DNA of 64,000 nt from Halieaceae bacterium UBA5044 (GTDB lineage: Bacteria > Pseudomonadota > Gammaproteobacteria > Pseudomonadales > Halieaceae): contig DIBU01000006.1 in the NCBI GenBank assembly GCA_002416125.1, positions 192,977-256,976 on the forward strand, in the 5' to 3' direction. The position numbers were made by a program, and so were the translations under genes. This document shows positions 24,419 to 34,700 of the stretch, piece by piece. The notes beneath the pieces are model-generated. The model saw only the letters and a program-made list of their open reading frames with translations, was not told where the DNA came from and made no database searches. The first letter of the stretch is position 1. Every line of letters begins with the position of its first letter.

Positions 24419-26338
24419 TCAATACGCGCGCTGACGTTCACGTTCCGTCAGCAGACTGCCAGCCGTGCCCAACTGGTACTGGAAAACCACGTTGTAGGCC
24501 AGCACGGCCTGTACGTAGTTGCGGGTTTCCCGGAAAGGAATGGTTTCGATCCAGACATCTACCGGCACCGTCTCATCCTGCGGATTCAGCCACCGCGTCA
24601 CCCGGTGTGGGCCGGCGTTGTAGGCTGCCAGCGCCAGCACCCGATTGCCGTCGTAACGGTCCAGCAACTGCCGATAATAGGCGCTGCCAAGCAACACGTT
24701 GTGTTCGACATCAAACAGCGCGCCGTCGGAATGTGGCGTACCGAGGCTGGCGGCAACCTCCCGGCCAGTGGCAGGCATGACCTGCATCAGGCCGCGGGCA
24801 CCCACTGGCGAGCGCGCACCGGCGTAGAACGCACTTTCACGCCGGGCAATGGCCATGAGCTCAGTCGTTTCCACCCCCCGCTGTGACGCCATTCGGGCAA
24901 AGGTGTCGCGGTAAGGCAGCGGAAAGCGCAGGTCCAGCGCATCCCAGGCCTGGGCGCGGTTCGCCGCATCGATTGCCATACGATGCCAACCGAGATCAGC
25001 GGCCAATGCCGCCAGCTCCACCTGCTCCTCTGCGGTGGTCATCTGCAGCACCTGGTACCACTCGGAGTGCGCCAGGTTTTCCTTGTCGTGATGGTAGAGT
25101 TCTTCGATTCGCCGCACCACAGGCAGCTCCCGCAGCGGCGCCATGCGCTCCGCAGTCAGGCTGACGACCTGGGGGTTGAACTGATACGGCAGGGCAAGGC
25201 GGTCGGCGGCGAGAAAGCCATAGTAGTCACGCTCTGCAGCCAGTTCCCGGAACAGCGCCTCGGCGAGCGCCCTGTCGCCACTGCGCTCAAAGAGCACGGC
25301 TCGCCAGTAGCGCCAGGCCGGTTGCGCCTTGCCCTCGCTGGAGAGCTTCTGCAGGTTTGCCGCCAGTGCCTGCCAGTCCTGCTCCTCCAGTGCCCAGCGC
25401 ATGCGGACTTCAACCAGCAGATCGTCGTTCAGCCTCGCGAGCGCCGCCTCCACCCAATCGAGGTTGGCGGCGGAGCGTGCAAACAGGCTGCGCAGCGCCA
25501 GCTCGCGCTCCGCGAGGGCCTGCTGCTCCGCCGAAAATGCCATGCGTGCCTGAAAATACTGCCACTGCGCCAACGCCGCCTCCGGTCTGTAGCGCGCAAA
25601 ATAGGCAGTGCCGTGCGCAACGATGTCAGCCGCTCTCGGATTGTCACTCGGGGCGAGCCGGGACTTCATCTGATCGGGATTTACATAGGCCTGCAGCAGC
25701 CGCTCGGACCAGGGCTGGAGGTCATCACTGCCCTTGCGTGCCACGTAGGTCATGAGGCTGCGCTGCCGCGCGTCGAAGGCTTTCAGCAAGCGCGCCCAGA
25801 CCACCTCGTCCTGCAGCTGCCCGGCTTTCTGCCAGGCCGCAAACAACGGATCACAGGCCTTGGGGCGCGACTCACCATGGACCCAGAGCCGCTCGGCCCC
25901 CTCCCAGGCCACCAGCGGGTCTCCGGCGGCAAGCTGCGCCCGCAAAAAGTAGCACTTCAGCTCGATACTGTTGGGCTCAGTCGGCATGACGGCGAGGAAA
26001 TCGTCCCAGCGCTGCTCCTGACCCGCGCGTTGCAGATAGATCGCCAGGAACCGGTTCGGCAGCGGCGTGCCCGCGCTGCGCTGCAAAAACAGTCGGGCAT
26101 CCCCGGGGCGCACGGCGCTGGGTTTGCGACTGAGCTCAAAATAGTCGAGGTACATGGCCAGGGGATAACTATCGAGCGCCGGACGCAGCGCCCGGTATTC
26201 GGTCCACTGGCCGCGGTCGATGGCCACTACAGCATCGCTATAGCGCTCACGATCCGCAGGAAGGTTCGACGCCTGAACAGCCGACGTCGTTACCAGATAC
26301 TGGAGTGCCAGAACACTCGCGATACACCGCCACCGCAA
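24419..26338 (-). CDS. slt: Soluble lytic murein transglycosylase (Slt70)
   Basis: A 639-residue periplasmic enzyme that cleaves peptidoglycan to 1,6-anhydro-muropeptides. A long alpha-superhelical U domain is followed by the linker domain and the C-terminal lysozyme-like SLT domain: LMAIARRESAFYAGARSPVGARGLMQVMPATG (catalytic Glu in RRESAF), then NVLLGSAYYRQLLDRYDGN and LALAAYNAGPHRVTRWL. I choose the TTG at 26338: it has AGAGGG eight bases upstream, gives a clean signal peptide (MRWRCIASVLALQYLVTTSAVQA) and a length close to E. coli Slt70. Longer frames reach towards the tRNA. It is probably transcribed with that tRNA-Arg. Confidence 0.9.
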   Translation of the reverse strand: MRWRCIASVLALQYLVTTSAVQASNLPADRERYSDAVVAIDRGQWTEYRALRPALDSYPLAMYLDYFELSRKPSAVRPGDARLFLQRSAGTPLPNRFLAIYLQRAGQEQRWDDFLAVMPTEPNSIELKCYFLRAQLAAGDPLVAWEGAERLWVHGESRPKACDPLFAAWQKAGQLQDEVVWARLLKAFDARQRSLMTYVARKGSDDLQPWSERLLQAYVNPDQMKSRLAPSDNPRAADIVAHGTAYFARYRPEAALAQWQYFQARMAFSAEQQALAERELALRSLFARSAANLDWVEAALARLNDDLLVEVRMRWALEEQDWQALAANLQKLSSEGKAQPAWRYWRAVLFERSGDRALAEALFRELAAERDYYGFLAADRLALPYQFNPQVVSLTAERMAPLRELPVVRRIEELYHHDKENLAHSEWYQVLQMTTAEEQVELAALAADLGWHRMAIDAANRAQAWDALDLRFPLPYRDTFARMASQRGVETTELMAIARRESAFYAGARSPVGARGLMQVMPATGREVAASLGTPHSDGALFDVEHNVLLGSAYYRQLLDRYDGNRVLALAAYNAGPHRVTRWLNPQDETVPVDVWIETIPFRETRNYVQAVLAYNVVFQYQLGTAGSLLTERERQRAY

Positions 26339-26447
26339 TCGGGCATCCCTCTTGAAAAAACCACCGCGCTGCACGGCCGTGCAGCGGCATTCCACGGTGC
26401 AGAGAGTGATACGGGGACGGGGGATTTGCAAGGGGGTATGCGGGTAT

Positions 26448-26524
26448 TGGTGCCCCCGCCAGGACTCAAACCTGGGACCTACCCCTTAGGAGGGGGTCGC
26501 TCTATTCAACTGAGCTACGGGGGC
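26448..26524 (-). tRNA. tRNA-Arg (CCT anticodon)
   Basis: A complete cloverleaf on the minus strand, 77 nt with an encoded CCA end. The acceptor GCCCCCG pairs with CGGGGGC, the anticodon stem ACCCC/GGGGT encloses the loop CTCCTAA, and the T-arm is CCAGG-TTTGAGT-CCTGG. The CCT anticodon reads AGG. It lies upstream of slt on the same strand. Confidence 0.95.
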
Positions 26525-26582
26525 GCTGCGGGCCGCGAGTATAGCAGCCCGTCCGCGCTGTTGGCACCTTTCGAGCCCGGTA

Positions 26583-27593
26583 CTAGCCGCCAATATCCAG
26601 GCAGATCTTGCCGAAGTGCTGCTGTGATTCCTGGTGACGGAAGGCGTCTGCCAGTTGCTCCAACGGGTAGCTGCTGTCGATGACGGGTTTGAGGCCGCCC
26701 GCCTCCACCGCTGCCAGCATGTCCAACTGCTGCGCCCTGCTGCCCACGGTAATGCCGCTGATGCGGGCGTTCTTCTGGAACAGCTCCGCTGTCGGCACTT
26801 CACCGGCAAGACCCGTCAACACGCCTATCATGCTGATACAGCCATCAAACGCCACCGCCTTCACGGATTGTGGCAGCGTACCTGGCCCGCCAACTTCCAC
26901 CACCAGGTCGGCACCGCGGCCATCGGTAATCTCCTGCACCCGCTGGCCCCAGGCGGGCACCTCGCGGTAATTGATCAGCTGTTCCGCGCCGAGTTCGCCG
27001 AGCCGCTGCAGCTTGGCATCAGACGACGAGGTGGCGATCACCCGACAACCCATCTGGCGGGCAAACTGCAGGGCGAACACAGACACCCCTCCGCTACCCT
27101 GCACCAGCACCCAGTCCCCGGGCCGCAGATGCGTTTCCACCACCAGGGCCCGCCACGCGGTCAACCCGGCGCAGGTCAATGTGGCCGCCTCGGCGTAGCT
27201 CAGCCCCGCTGGCATGCGCGTGAAACCCTGTGCCGGCATGGTGACGACTTCAGCGGCAAACCCATCCACATGGTCGCCGGGCACACCGAGCACTTTCTGC
27301 AGGTCGGGCCGCCCGTCCTGCCAGGCGGGAAAGAAACAGCTCAGTACGTCATCGCCCACCGCAAAGTCGGTAACGCCCTCGCCCACGGCGGTGACGACCC
27401 CGGCGCCGTCGGACATGGGGATGCGGCCGTCGTCCGTAGGCAGCATGCCCAGCGCTACCACGTAATCGTGAAAATTCAGGGAACTGGCGCGCACTTGCAC
27501 CTGTATTTCGCCATACCCCGGCGGGCGGACATCCCGCTCGATCAATCTCAGCCTGTCGAGGCCACCGGGTTTGGAAACAGCAACTGCACGCAT
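26583..27593 (-). CDS. Quinone oxidoreductase-like MDR dehydrogenase
   Basis: A 336-residue zinc-independent medium-chain dehydrogenase/reductase. It has the GroES-like N-terminal half (PPGYGEIQVQVRASSLNFHDYVVALGMLP...SDGAGVVTAVGEGVTDFAVGDDV) and an NADPH-binding Rossmann half (WVLVQGSGGVSVFALQFARQMGCRVIATSSSDAKL, ELGAEQLINYRE). Cysteines of the structural-zinc lobe are absent. Likely a cytoplasmic NADPH-dependent reductase of quinones or enones. It stands alone between the tRNA and the DUF3429 gene. Confidence 0.88.
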   Translation of the reverse strand: MRAVAVSKPGGLDRLRLIERDVRPPGYGEIQVQVRASSLNFHDYVVALGMLPTDDGRIPMSDGAGVVTAVGEGVTDFAVGDDVLSCFFPAWQDGRPDLQKVLGVPGDHVDGFAAEVVTMPAQGFTRMPAGLSYAEAATLTCAGLTAWRALVVETHLRPGDWVLVQGSGGVSVFALQFARQMGCRVIATSSSDAKLQRLGELGAEQLINYREVPAWGQRVQEITDGRGADLVVEVGGPGTLPQSVKAVAFDGCISMIGVLTGLAGEVPTAELFQKNARISGITVGSRAQQLDMLAAVEAGGLKPVIDSSYPLEQLADAFRHQESQQHFGKICLDIGG

Positions 27594-27644
27594 GTGGGTT
27601 CTCCTTGATGCGGGTACGGGTCTTCGCTGGCGCCGGAATGCCTC

Positions 27645-28079
27645 TCAGGCGCTGCCGCGCACAATAAGGCCCGCAATGTAGGCAATATGCAGGGCGACGA
27701 CAAGTAGCGTGAGTTGAACCCGCATGCGGGAGTACCAACCCCGATCGGTGCTGCTGCCACGTTCATACCAGAGAGTTGCAAGGTGCGCCAACGCCAGCAG
27801 CCCGCCGGCGATCAGTGCCTGCGCCGTGAGCACACTGCACACCGCGAACAACACCAGGCCGTTACTGACCAGCAAGCGCAGTGCCTTGTCGCCACCCACC
27901 CGTCGCTGCGCCGTCCCCCAGAGCGACCCGGCCATGAAACACAGGATGGCAAGCGAATATACGATGAAACCTTGCTGTGACAGCGCACGGGGATAGTCCT
28001 GCAACAGCCAGATGCCGGCGGCACTGACAGCGAAAGGTATCAGCCCGGCAAAGCCGAGCGCCGTGACCAGACGTGTCAC
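27645..28079 (-). CDS. DUF3429 inner-membrane protein
   Basis: A 144-residue protein with four or five hydrophobic segments (about 6-26, 38-58, 70-88, 90-108, 120-140). It resembles DUF3429: LGFAGLIPFAVSAAG at the N-terminus and YSLAILCFMAGSLWG, the family's conserved loop-helix. Function unknown. It starts 13 bases after the DUF3833 lipoprotein stop, so the two form an operon. Confidence 0.78.
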   Translation of the reverse strand: MTRLVTALGFAGLIPFAVSAAGIWLLQDYPRALSQQGFIVYSLAILCFMAGSLWGTAQRRVGGDKALRLLVSNGLVLFAVCSVLTAQALIAGGLLALAHLATLWYERGSSTDRGWYSRMRVQLTLLVVALHIAYIAGLIVRGSA

Positions 28080-28092
28080 TGCGATAGCCCTG

Positions 28093-28632
28093 TCAGTCCT
28101 GTACTTTGCTGATCACCAGCAGTATCTCGCCGACCCGCACGCCAAACTTGCTCATGATGGACTCATTGATCAGAGTCGTCGGGTTGACGAGGTACATGCG
28201 GTCATCGATGCGCAGGTCCAGCGTGCCGTCGTTCCAGGGAATCTGCAGCACGTAATCCAGGAACATGCTGTTGCCGGCTACCGTAATATCGCCCTCGCCC
28301 ACCACGTCACCGGCGGTGCCGATATAGCGACCATCGCCCGCAGGCGTGAGCGTCCAGACCCTGCGGTCGGGTTCACCGTCGTCAAACAGGAAATCCTCTT
28401 CCAGTGTGCCGATTCCGTCTTTCCAGTAGGCCTTGATATCGGCATTGAAGTAGCGAATGACCTTGCCGCTGCGGTCCTTGATGACGCCGTGGGCCGTGAG
28501 TTGGCCGTTAAAGAACGTTTCCGGCACCAGGGTCGGCTGATTGTCAGTGTATTCGTCTACGGTTACCGCGCCACAGCCGGACAGGCCCGGCAGCAGGGAC
28601 ACAAGAAGCAGGAATGGAAGCAAGGGGCGCAT
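28093..28632 (-). CDS. DUF3833 family lipoprotein
   Basis: A 179-residue protein with a lipoprotein signal (MRPLLPFLLLVSLLPGLSGC, lipid-modified Cys20). The mature part is a predicted beta-rich, lipocalin-like domain typical of DUF3833: PETFFNGQLTAHGVIKDRSGKVIRYFNADIKAYWKDGIGTLEEDFLFDDGE, then LQIPWNDGTLDLRIDDRMYLVNPTTLINES. Members are often beside membrane proteins of unknown role, as here. Likely anchored to the outer or inner membrane facing the periplasm. Confidence 0.82.
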   Translation of the reverse strand: MRPLLPFLLLVSLLPGLSGCGAVTVDEYTDNQPTLVPETFFNGQLTAHGVIKDRSGKVIRYFNADIKAYWKDGIGTLEEDFLFDDGEPDRRVWTLTPAGDGRYIGTAGDVVGEGDITVAGNSMFLDYVLQIPWNDGTLDLRIDDRMYLVNPTTLINESIMSKFGVRVGEILLVISKVQD

Positions 28633-28706
28633 GGAGAGTCTCTCGGGTAGCGGGTTCCTGCTACCTTACGCGCTGACCCTCCAGAGGGATCACCTGAGCA
28701 GAGTGC

Positions 28707-29051
28707 CTAGAGGGTATAGTGCGCCCCGACGTGGCGGCTGCAGGCCTGGCTGCCGCTGTATTCCAGCAGGCGCGCCTGAATTGCAGACTGGTCGCGCTCG
28801 AGGATGCCGAACATGAGCCCGTCGAAGTAGCCCAGCGCCTTGGCATAGATCACATCGCCGGCCTCGGCATCGTAGTTACCCAGCACCTCATCCACCTGGT
28901 CGGCGTACTCGTCCTCACTGAGAAAGCCGAGGGCGTCCTGCGCCAGCACACAGCTCAGCTGCCGGGACGCGGCAAACTCCTCGGCACCGAGGGAGAGCGC
29001 ATGAGACTGGGTGGTGACAACGAGCAATAGTGCAGCAACAAGTGATCGCAT
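28707..29051 (-). CDS. Small secreted hypothetical protein
   Basis: A 114-residue protein with a signal peptide (MRSLVAALLLVVTTQSHA, cut after about residue 18). The mature part holds two cysteines, in QLSCVLAQDALGFLSEDEYADQ and GSQACSRHVG, which could form a disulfide in the periplasm. I do not recognise the family. Start 29051 gives the best signal sequence. ATG 29084 in the same frame would add 11 residues. It is divergent from the reductase-like gene at 29157. Confidence 0.6.
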   Translation of the reverse strand: MRSLVAALLLVVTTQSHALSLGAEEFAASRQLSCVLAQDALGFLSEDEYADQVDEVLGNYDAEAGDVIYAKALGYFDGLMFGILERDQSAIQARLLEYSGSQACSRHVGAHYTL

Positions 29052-29156
29052 GGTACGCTGGGCCTTCCTCAGGGGAAACGTCATTGCGCGCAACAATACG
29101 TCCGCTTTATGACATCCGTATGACAAGAATATGAAGAATGTGGGGAGCACTGGACC

Positions 29157-30239
29157 ATGAATCTGCGCGTCATTGTATGGGGCACCGGCAACGTCGGACG
29201 CCCGGCCATCAGGGCCGTACTGTCTCATCCCGGCCTTGAGCTGGCGGGCGTTGTGGTTTCCAATCCGGAAAAAGTCGGGGTTGATGCCGGGCTCTTGGCA
29301 GGGGTTGCCCCGGTGGGCGTGGTGGCGACCAGCGACGCTGCCGGGCTGCTCGCGCAGCGACCCGATGCCGTTGTCTACACCGCGACGGCCGATACGCGGC
29401 CCGAGGAGGCCATGCGCGACCTGCTGCATTGCCTCGAAGCGGGCTGCAATGTTGTCTCCAGCGCCTTTTACAGCCTGCTGCACCCGGCCTCGAGCTTCGC
29501 CGAGGTGCTGCAGCCCATTGAGGCGGCCTGCCAACGCAGCGGCGCATCGCTGTTCGTTTCAGGGATCGACCCCGGCTGGGCGATGGATATGCTGCCCATT
29601 ATCGCCAGCGGCACCAGCTCGGCCATTACCGAAATTCGCAGCCGGGAGATATTCAACTACGCGCTGTATGACCAACCCCGTGTCGTGCGCGAGGTGATCG
29701 GCTTTGGTGGCGACATGCAGGCCCTGCCGTTAATGCTGCACGATTTTGCCATCGAAATGGTCTGGGGCCCCATGGTGCGCCTGGTCGGTGACGCCCTCGG
29801 TCACCCCGTATCCGCAATCGAGGTCGTCGTGGAGCGACGCGCGCTGGAACGGGACGTTACTGTCGAGGGCATGGGCTTGTTTCAGGCGGGCACCCAGGGC
29901 GCGTTCCGCTTCGAAGTACGCGGGCTTCACCAGGGCCACGCGCTGTTTGTACTGGAGCACATCACCCGCATTGATGACAGCTGCGCACGTGACTGGCCCT
30001 ACCCACCGCACGGGGGTGGCTGTCACCACGTGATCGTCAGTGGCAACCCCACCGTCACACTCAGCCTGCATGCAGAGGACCGCTTCGAACCCGGCGCGGC
30101 TGGCGGTGGCAACGCATCCGCAGCCTGCTGGCTGGTGAATGCAATTCCCGCGGTGGTCGCCGCGAGCGCCGGCGTCGTGACCGTGTTGGATATCCCCCGC
30201 ATTGACGGCAGCAGCCAGCTGGGGATGGAGTTGCCCTGA
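29157..30239 (+). CDS. Dihydrodipicolinate-reductase-like NAD(P)-binding protein
   Basis: A 360-residue protein with an N-terminal Rossmann domain of DapB/diaminopentanoate-dehydrogenase type: MNLRVIVWGTGNVGRPAIRAVLSHPGLELAGVVVSN, then DAVVYTATADTRPEEAMRDLLHCLEAGCNVVSS, and the substrate-side GIDPGWAMDMLPI. It is much longer than DapB and lacks its signature, so lysine biosynthesis is unlikely. Such proteins often sit among sterol or fatty acyl catabolic genes. An amino- or hydroxy-acid dehydrogenase role is possible. It is convergent with the lipoprotein gene at 30298. Confidence 0.78.
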   Translation: MNLRVIVWGTGNVGRPAIRAVLSHPGLELAGVVVSNPEKVGVDAGLLAGVAPVGVVATSDAAGLLAQRPDAVVYTATADTRPEEAMRDLLHCLEAGCNVVSSAFYSLLHPASSFAEVLQPIEAACQRSGASLFVSGIDPGWAMDMLPIIASGTSSAITEIRSREIFNYALYDQPRVVREVIGFGGDMQALPLMLHDFAIEMVWGPMVRLVGDALGHPVSAIEVVVERRALERDVTVEGMGLFQAGTQGAFRFEVRGLHQGHALFVLEHITRIDDSCARDWPYPPHGGGCHHVIVSGNPTVTLSLHAEDRFEPGAAGGGNASAACWLVNAIPAVVAASAGVVTVLDIPRIDGSSQLGMELP

Positions 30240-30249
30240 AACTGTCACC

Positions 30250-30276
30250 AAAAAAAACGCCAGCTCAAGGCTGGCG
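30250..30276 (-). terminator. Rho-independent terminator for the lipoprotein/receptor genes
   Basis: On the minus strand, a 7-bp GC-rich stem (CGCCAGC/GCTGGCG) with a 5-base loop is followed by eight T residues. It lies 21 bases after the stop of the lipoprotein gene at 30298. The opposite strand has no U-tract, so it works for the minus strand. Confidence 0.88.
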
Positions 30277-30297
30277 CAAAAGGGGATTCGGCTTCGC

Positions 30298-31728
30298 TTA
30301 CAGCGACCCGGAGACCGTCCAACCTTCGTACCAGAAGCTGGTGGCTGAGGGGTCAACTGCACCCGCGTAGTCTGTAGCCTCGAAGAAGTCGGGGTCCGCC
30401 AGGCTGGCCGGATAGGTTGCATTGATATCCGAGATGTCCAGAACGCCGACCGCAGACGCTTCAGCGGCTTGTGCTGCGTAATTGGCGTCCAGCTCGACAT
30501 CAGGAACCAGCGCAGGCAACAGCACCACGTCGCCGCTGTTGTCACAGTCCGCCACGACGTTGGTGTACACCAGCTCGACACCCACCTGGGCAGCGCGGCT
30601 CGCGTCAACACAGGTCGTTTCCGCCGTGAATGCGTCGTCGTAGGTGAATACCGAGTGGTGGATGAACCCGCCCGAGGTCGCCTTGAATACCGCACCCGTG
30701 GCATTGGAGCCACCACCGATAAAGGTCGCGTTGGCAATGGTGGGCAGGGAGAGGAAGTCCAGTGTACCTTCCGTATCAGCCTCAATCACGTTCCCTGTCG
30801 CGTCCGGGCCCTGGTCGACCAGCACAAACTGCAGGTTGCCGCTCCAGCCCTCGTCCCAGTCAACCGAGTCATCCTGGTTACCGGTCAACACCATGTAGCG
30901 CACGCTGACGTTGCCGCCGTAGAACTCGATGCCATCGTCAGCGTTGGCATTCACCTGGATGTACTCCATCTCGGTGCCGCTGCCGACGCCGATCAGGGAG
31001 ATACCGTTGATCTCGTTACCCGTGGCGAACTCGAAACCACCTTCAGTGACGACGACGTAGCGCAGCACGCCGCTGCTGTCGTCGGGGCTGTAGCCACCGC
31101 CGAAGCCGGATTCACCCTCGGAGTCGACGTTGCAGGCGACTGCGCCCTGGTCTGCGGTCAAACACTCGTTGTGCGGCGCGTAACCGTGCATGATGAGGCC
31201 GCCCCACTCCCCTGAGCCATCAAAGCCTGCGTCATCCGAGCTGAACACGATGGGCGCCGCAGCGGTGCCCTCCGCCATGATTTTGGAGCCGCGTGTGATG
31301 ATCAGGTTGGCAAAGCTCCCGGTCTGTCCCTTGATCTGTGTGCCCGGTTCAATCGTCAGGGTCACATTCGTGACGGGGTTACCGCTGGCCAGTGTGCCCT
31401 CGTCGATAGACATCTCCTGGTTACCATTGCCCACGGTAACCCGCGACTCCATGTACCAGACCTTGTCGCTGGTCAACGTGCGGTCAACGAGAACGGTAGA
31501 CGGCATCTGACAGACATCGTTGCCGTCTGCATCTTTCGGACGGGCGGAAGACCAGTCGGGGCAGACTGAGGCACTGCCGGAACCGTCACCGCCGCCATCC
31601 ACTGGCGGGTTCACGATTTCAGTGGGGGCATCAATATTGATGGTGGCGCTGTCACCTTCAGAACATCCATACAGGCCGCCAACTGAGCCGAGCATCGCCG
31701 TGGCGATTGCCAATTTCTTCAGTTTCAT
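30298..31728 (-). CDS. Secreted beta-helix-like lipoprotein
   Basis: A 476-residue lipoprotein: MKLKKLAIATAMLGSVGGLYGC, lipid-modified Cys22. An acidic Gly/Asp linker follows. The mature chain has repeated short beta-strand segments (VTLTIEPGTQIKGQTG, IMAEGTAAAPIVFSSDD, RYVVVTEGGFEF, EYIQVNANADDGIEFYGG, RYMVLTGNQDDSVDWDEGW), as expected of a right-handed beta-helix. Several Asp/Gly clusters suggest calcium sites. The start at 31728 has GAGGAG upstream. It lies 64 bases downstream of the TonB-dependent receptor gene on the same strand and before the terminator, so the two probably work together at the outer membrane. Confidence 0.75.
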   Translation of the reverse strand: MKLKKLAIATAMLGSVGGLYGCSEGDSATINIDAPTEIVNPPVDGGGDGSGSASVCPDWSSARPKDADGNDVCQMPSTVLVDRTLTSDKVWYMESRVTVGNGNQEMSIDEGTLASGNPVTNVTLTIEPGTQIKGQTGSFANLIITRGSKIMAEGTAAAPIVFSSDDAGFDGSGEWGGLIMHGYAPHNECLTADQGAVACNVDSEGESGFGGGYSPDDSSGVLRYVVVTEGGFEFATGNEINGISLIGVGSGTEMEYIQVNANADDGIEFYGGNVSVRYMVLTGNQDDSVDWDEGWSGNLQFVLVDQGPDATGNVIEADTEGTLDFLSLPTIANATFIGGGSNATGAVFKATSGGFIHHSVFTYDDAFTAETTCVDASRAAQVGVELVYTNVVADCDNSGDVVLLPALVPDVELDANYAAQAAEASAVGVLDISDINATYPASLADPDFFEATDYAGAVDPSATSFWYEGWTVSGSL

Positions 31729-31792
31729 AGTTACTCCTCGGGTTTCCTGGTTCATAAAAAAATCCTGCTTGCGCCGGAACGCGTGCCTGTTA

Positions 31793-34700
31793 TCAGAATT
31801 GCCAATCAAATCCTGCCTTCACTTCATACCCGCGCTTGTAGCTTTGGAACACGTTCCCGCCCTGGGTGAACTCCAGTTCACTGTCGAGCAGGTTTTCCAG
31901 CTTCACGCGGAAGGTGAAGGTGTCGGAGAGCGAGTAGCGGTAGACGAGGTTGACATCCATGCGGGGCTCGAGAATGACGTCCGGCTGCCCGGAAACACCG
32001 ACATCCACGATGGTCTCCCCACTCTGGTTCAACAGCAGCGTCAGTTCGTGACCGCTCGCGATGTCGTCGTAGCCGACGATCAGGTTGAAGGTGTAATCCG
32101 GCGCACCCTGCAGTGAACGCGTGCTGGCGTTCTGCAGCGTTACCTCGGAATCAATCAGGCTGGCGTTGGTGGCGAGGAACACGCTGCGCGTGAAGCTGTC
32201 ATCCAGCGCAAAGTCCTTCCGCCCATCTATTTCAACGCCCAGGATTTCGGCAGACTCGGCGTTCTGGAAGGTGCGGGAGTTGCCGGCCGTGCCTGACGCG
32301 GGCTGTACCACGCGCTCGATCGGGTCCTTCATATCCTTGTAGAACAGGGCGATGCTCAAGGACTCCTGGTCAGACCAGTACTTTTCCCAGCGCACGTCGT
32401 AGTTGGTCACATCCGACACCTGCAGGTTCGGGTTCCCCCGAACGCGGAAGTTGAACTCGCGATCGTAAAACGTCGCGTTGGACGTTTCCTTGAAATCCGG
32501 ACGCGCTACCGTGCGCGACATCGCGAAGCGCAGCTGCTGGTCATCGGTGATGAACCAGTTGAAGCTCAGGGTCGGCAGCAGCGAGTCTTCCGCCAGCACG
32601 GATTGCTCCGGGCCCTGGTCACCCGACAGGGAGAAGGTGTCGGTGATCTGCTCGAACTCTTCATAGCGCAACCCAACAACCAGCTGGTACTTCAGGTTCC
32701 ATAGGGCATCATATGAAAAGTAGACGCTGTTCAGATCGAGCTCGGCGTCGTAGCTGTCGCTGGGGAGCGTCTTGTCCTGGAAGGTGAAGCCGGTGCTCGG
32801 AATGCCCGTGATGGTTTCGCTGTTGACGACATCGGAGACGTCGAGATTCGGGGCGTTATCGTCAATGGCCAGCAGACCACCACCGAAGCCGTAGGTGTCG
32901 GAATCCGAGTCCCGCTCACGACTGATGCCGTTAACGCCGAAGGACAGTGAAGACTCCAATGCACCGTTGGAGAACAGGTAATTGACGTCCACAGAGCCGT
33001 CAAGATTGTCATCCACCAGATCATCGTAGCGGCGGGTCAGTTCGGGCACCTGCAGGTTGTAGATGCCGTCATCACCCTGCAGGTCGAAGCGCACGTCGCG
33101 GCGATCAGGCGCGTAGCGCTCGGCCCGGCTGCCGGTCAGCTGCCAGTTGAGCGTCCAGGACTCCTCATCACCGAGGATGTGCTCGCCGGCGAGCTGCTGG
33201 GAAATGAACTGCCGCTCCTCCCACTCAATGGACCAGCTGATGGAGGGGTTGAGTTCATCGCCGTCAAACCCTTCCTCGACCCGGACCGACTCGCTGGTGA
33301 CCCGCGACAGCACGGTATTGGAGGTAAAGCTGGAGGCGCCCATGTTCAACCCCAGGGACAAGAGGCCGCTGGCGTCAACATCGTTGTCGAACTGCTCGAA
33401 GCGGTAATCGTCCAGCACCATGGACGCGTTCAGGCCGCCGTAGGTGCGGCGGATGCCGTCTTTGCGAACGCCGCGTTCATTCTTGTAGTTACCGGCAACA
33501 AAGTAACCGAACTCCGCACCCCAATCCGGGAGATCGAACACGTCCCCGTAGTTCGCACCCATCGACAGGTCGGGCGTCGCGGTTTCGGTGTCGTACTGGA
33601 AGCCATCCGTGATGGCGTTTGCGCCCAGCTTCCCGAGCTCGCGCTCGACCGCAGGGCCGTAGAACTCCGAGTACTTCAGTGCCTGCGACACGGCGTAGGC
33701 AATGGCGGGCCTCTGGCGTGCGCCATCGTCCCAGCCGAAGACGTCGAAATCGCCGCTGGCCGGATCGACATAGGCATCGTCCAGGGTTACGCCATCCACG
33801 TAGCCCAGCTGCAACGAGACACTGCCCCCGCGCTCATTCGGGAACGTCCGGGTGTTGATTTCCAGGTTGCCGCCCGTGCTCTCACCGGGCATGGACGCGA
33901 GGTAACTTTTGCGGATATCAAGCTGTTCGACCATGCTGCTGGGGAACAGATCAAGGGGCACGCTGCGTTTGGTCGGGTTGGTACTGGGCAGGGTCGCGCC
34001 GTTGAGTGTGCTGCTGACATAGCGGTCGCCCAATCCGCGAATGAATACGAACTGGTCATCCTGCACCGTCACACTCGGAACACGGATCACCGAAGCCGCG
34101 ACATCGGTATCGCCGAAGCGCGCGAGTTGCTCCACGTCCAGTGTGTTGATGACGTTGGTCGCGAATCGCTCAGACTCCTGCATGCCGCCGGCGGGCAGGC
34201 TGGCGATGACCGTCACTTCCTCGATCTGCGGCACGCCAATGGCCAGCGACTGGCTTGCCGCGGAACGCAGCACGAAGTTTGACTGCTTCTCGGCGTTGGC
34301 GATGACGCGGTATTCCTCGATGTTCTGCGTACCGAGGTCAGGGTGGCTGATGGTCAGGCTGTAGATACCCCGTGGTGCCTCCAGCTGGTAGCGCCCGTTC
34401 TCGTCTGTCGTGGCTGTTCGCTCAACACCGCCGCCCAGCGCAACCACGGCTCCGGCAACTGGCTGGCCTCCCGATTCCACGCGGCCGGTGATCCGACCCG
34501 TGGTGGCGCGGCTGCGTTGTGCGGCGGTTTCAGCCGCAAAGTAGGACTCTACAGAGGCCGAGGCCTCCGAGTCAGCGCCAAGCGTCACCAGCACATCCGC
34601 AAGCTGTCCGTCGGCGGTGTTGAAACGAAAGCTGTGCAGTGTCCGGCCACCGTCGAGAATCTGCACGCTGTGGGCACCGGAAGAAAGATCGAAGTAGACA

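Noticed and set aside
24983..26683. A 566-codon plus-strand frame opposite slt
   Set aside because: It is a shadow of slt and also crosses the tRNA-Arg gene, which cannot be coding.
33179..34282. A 367-codon frame opposite the TonB-dependent receptor
   Set aside because: The receptor's plug, TonB box and barrel fully explain the sequence; the antisense text has no domain.
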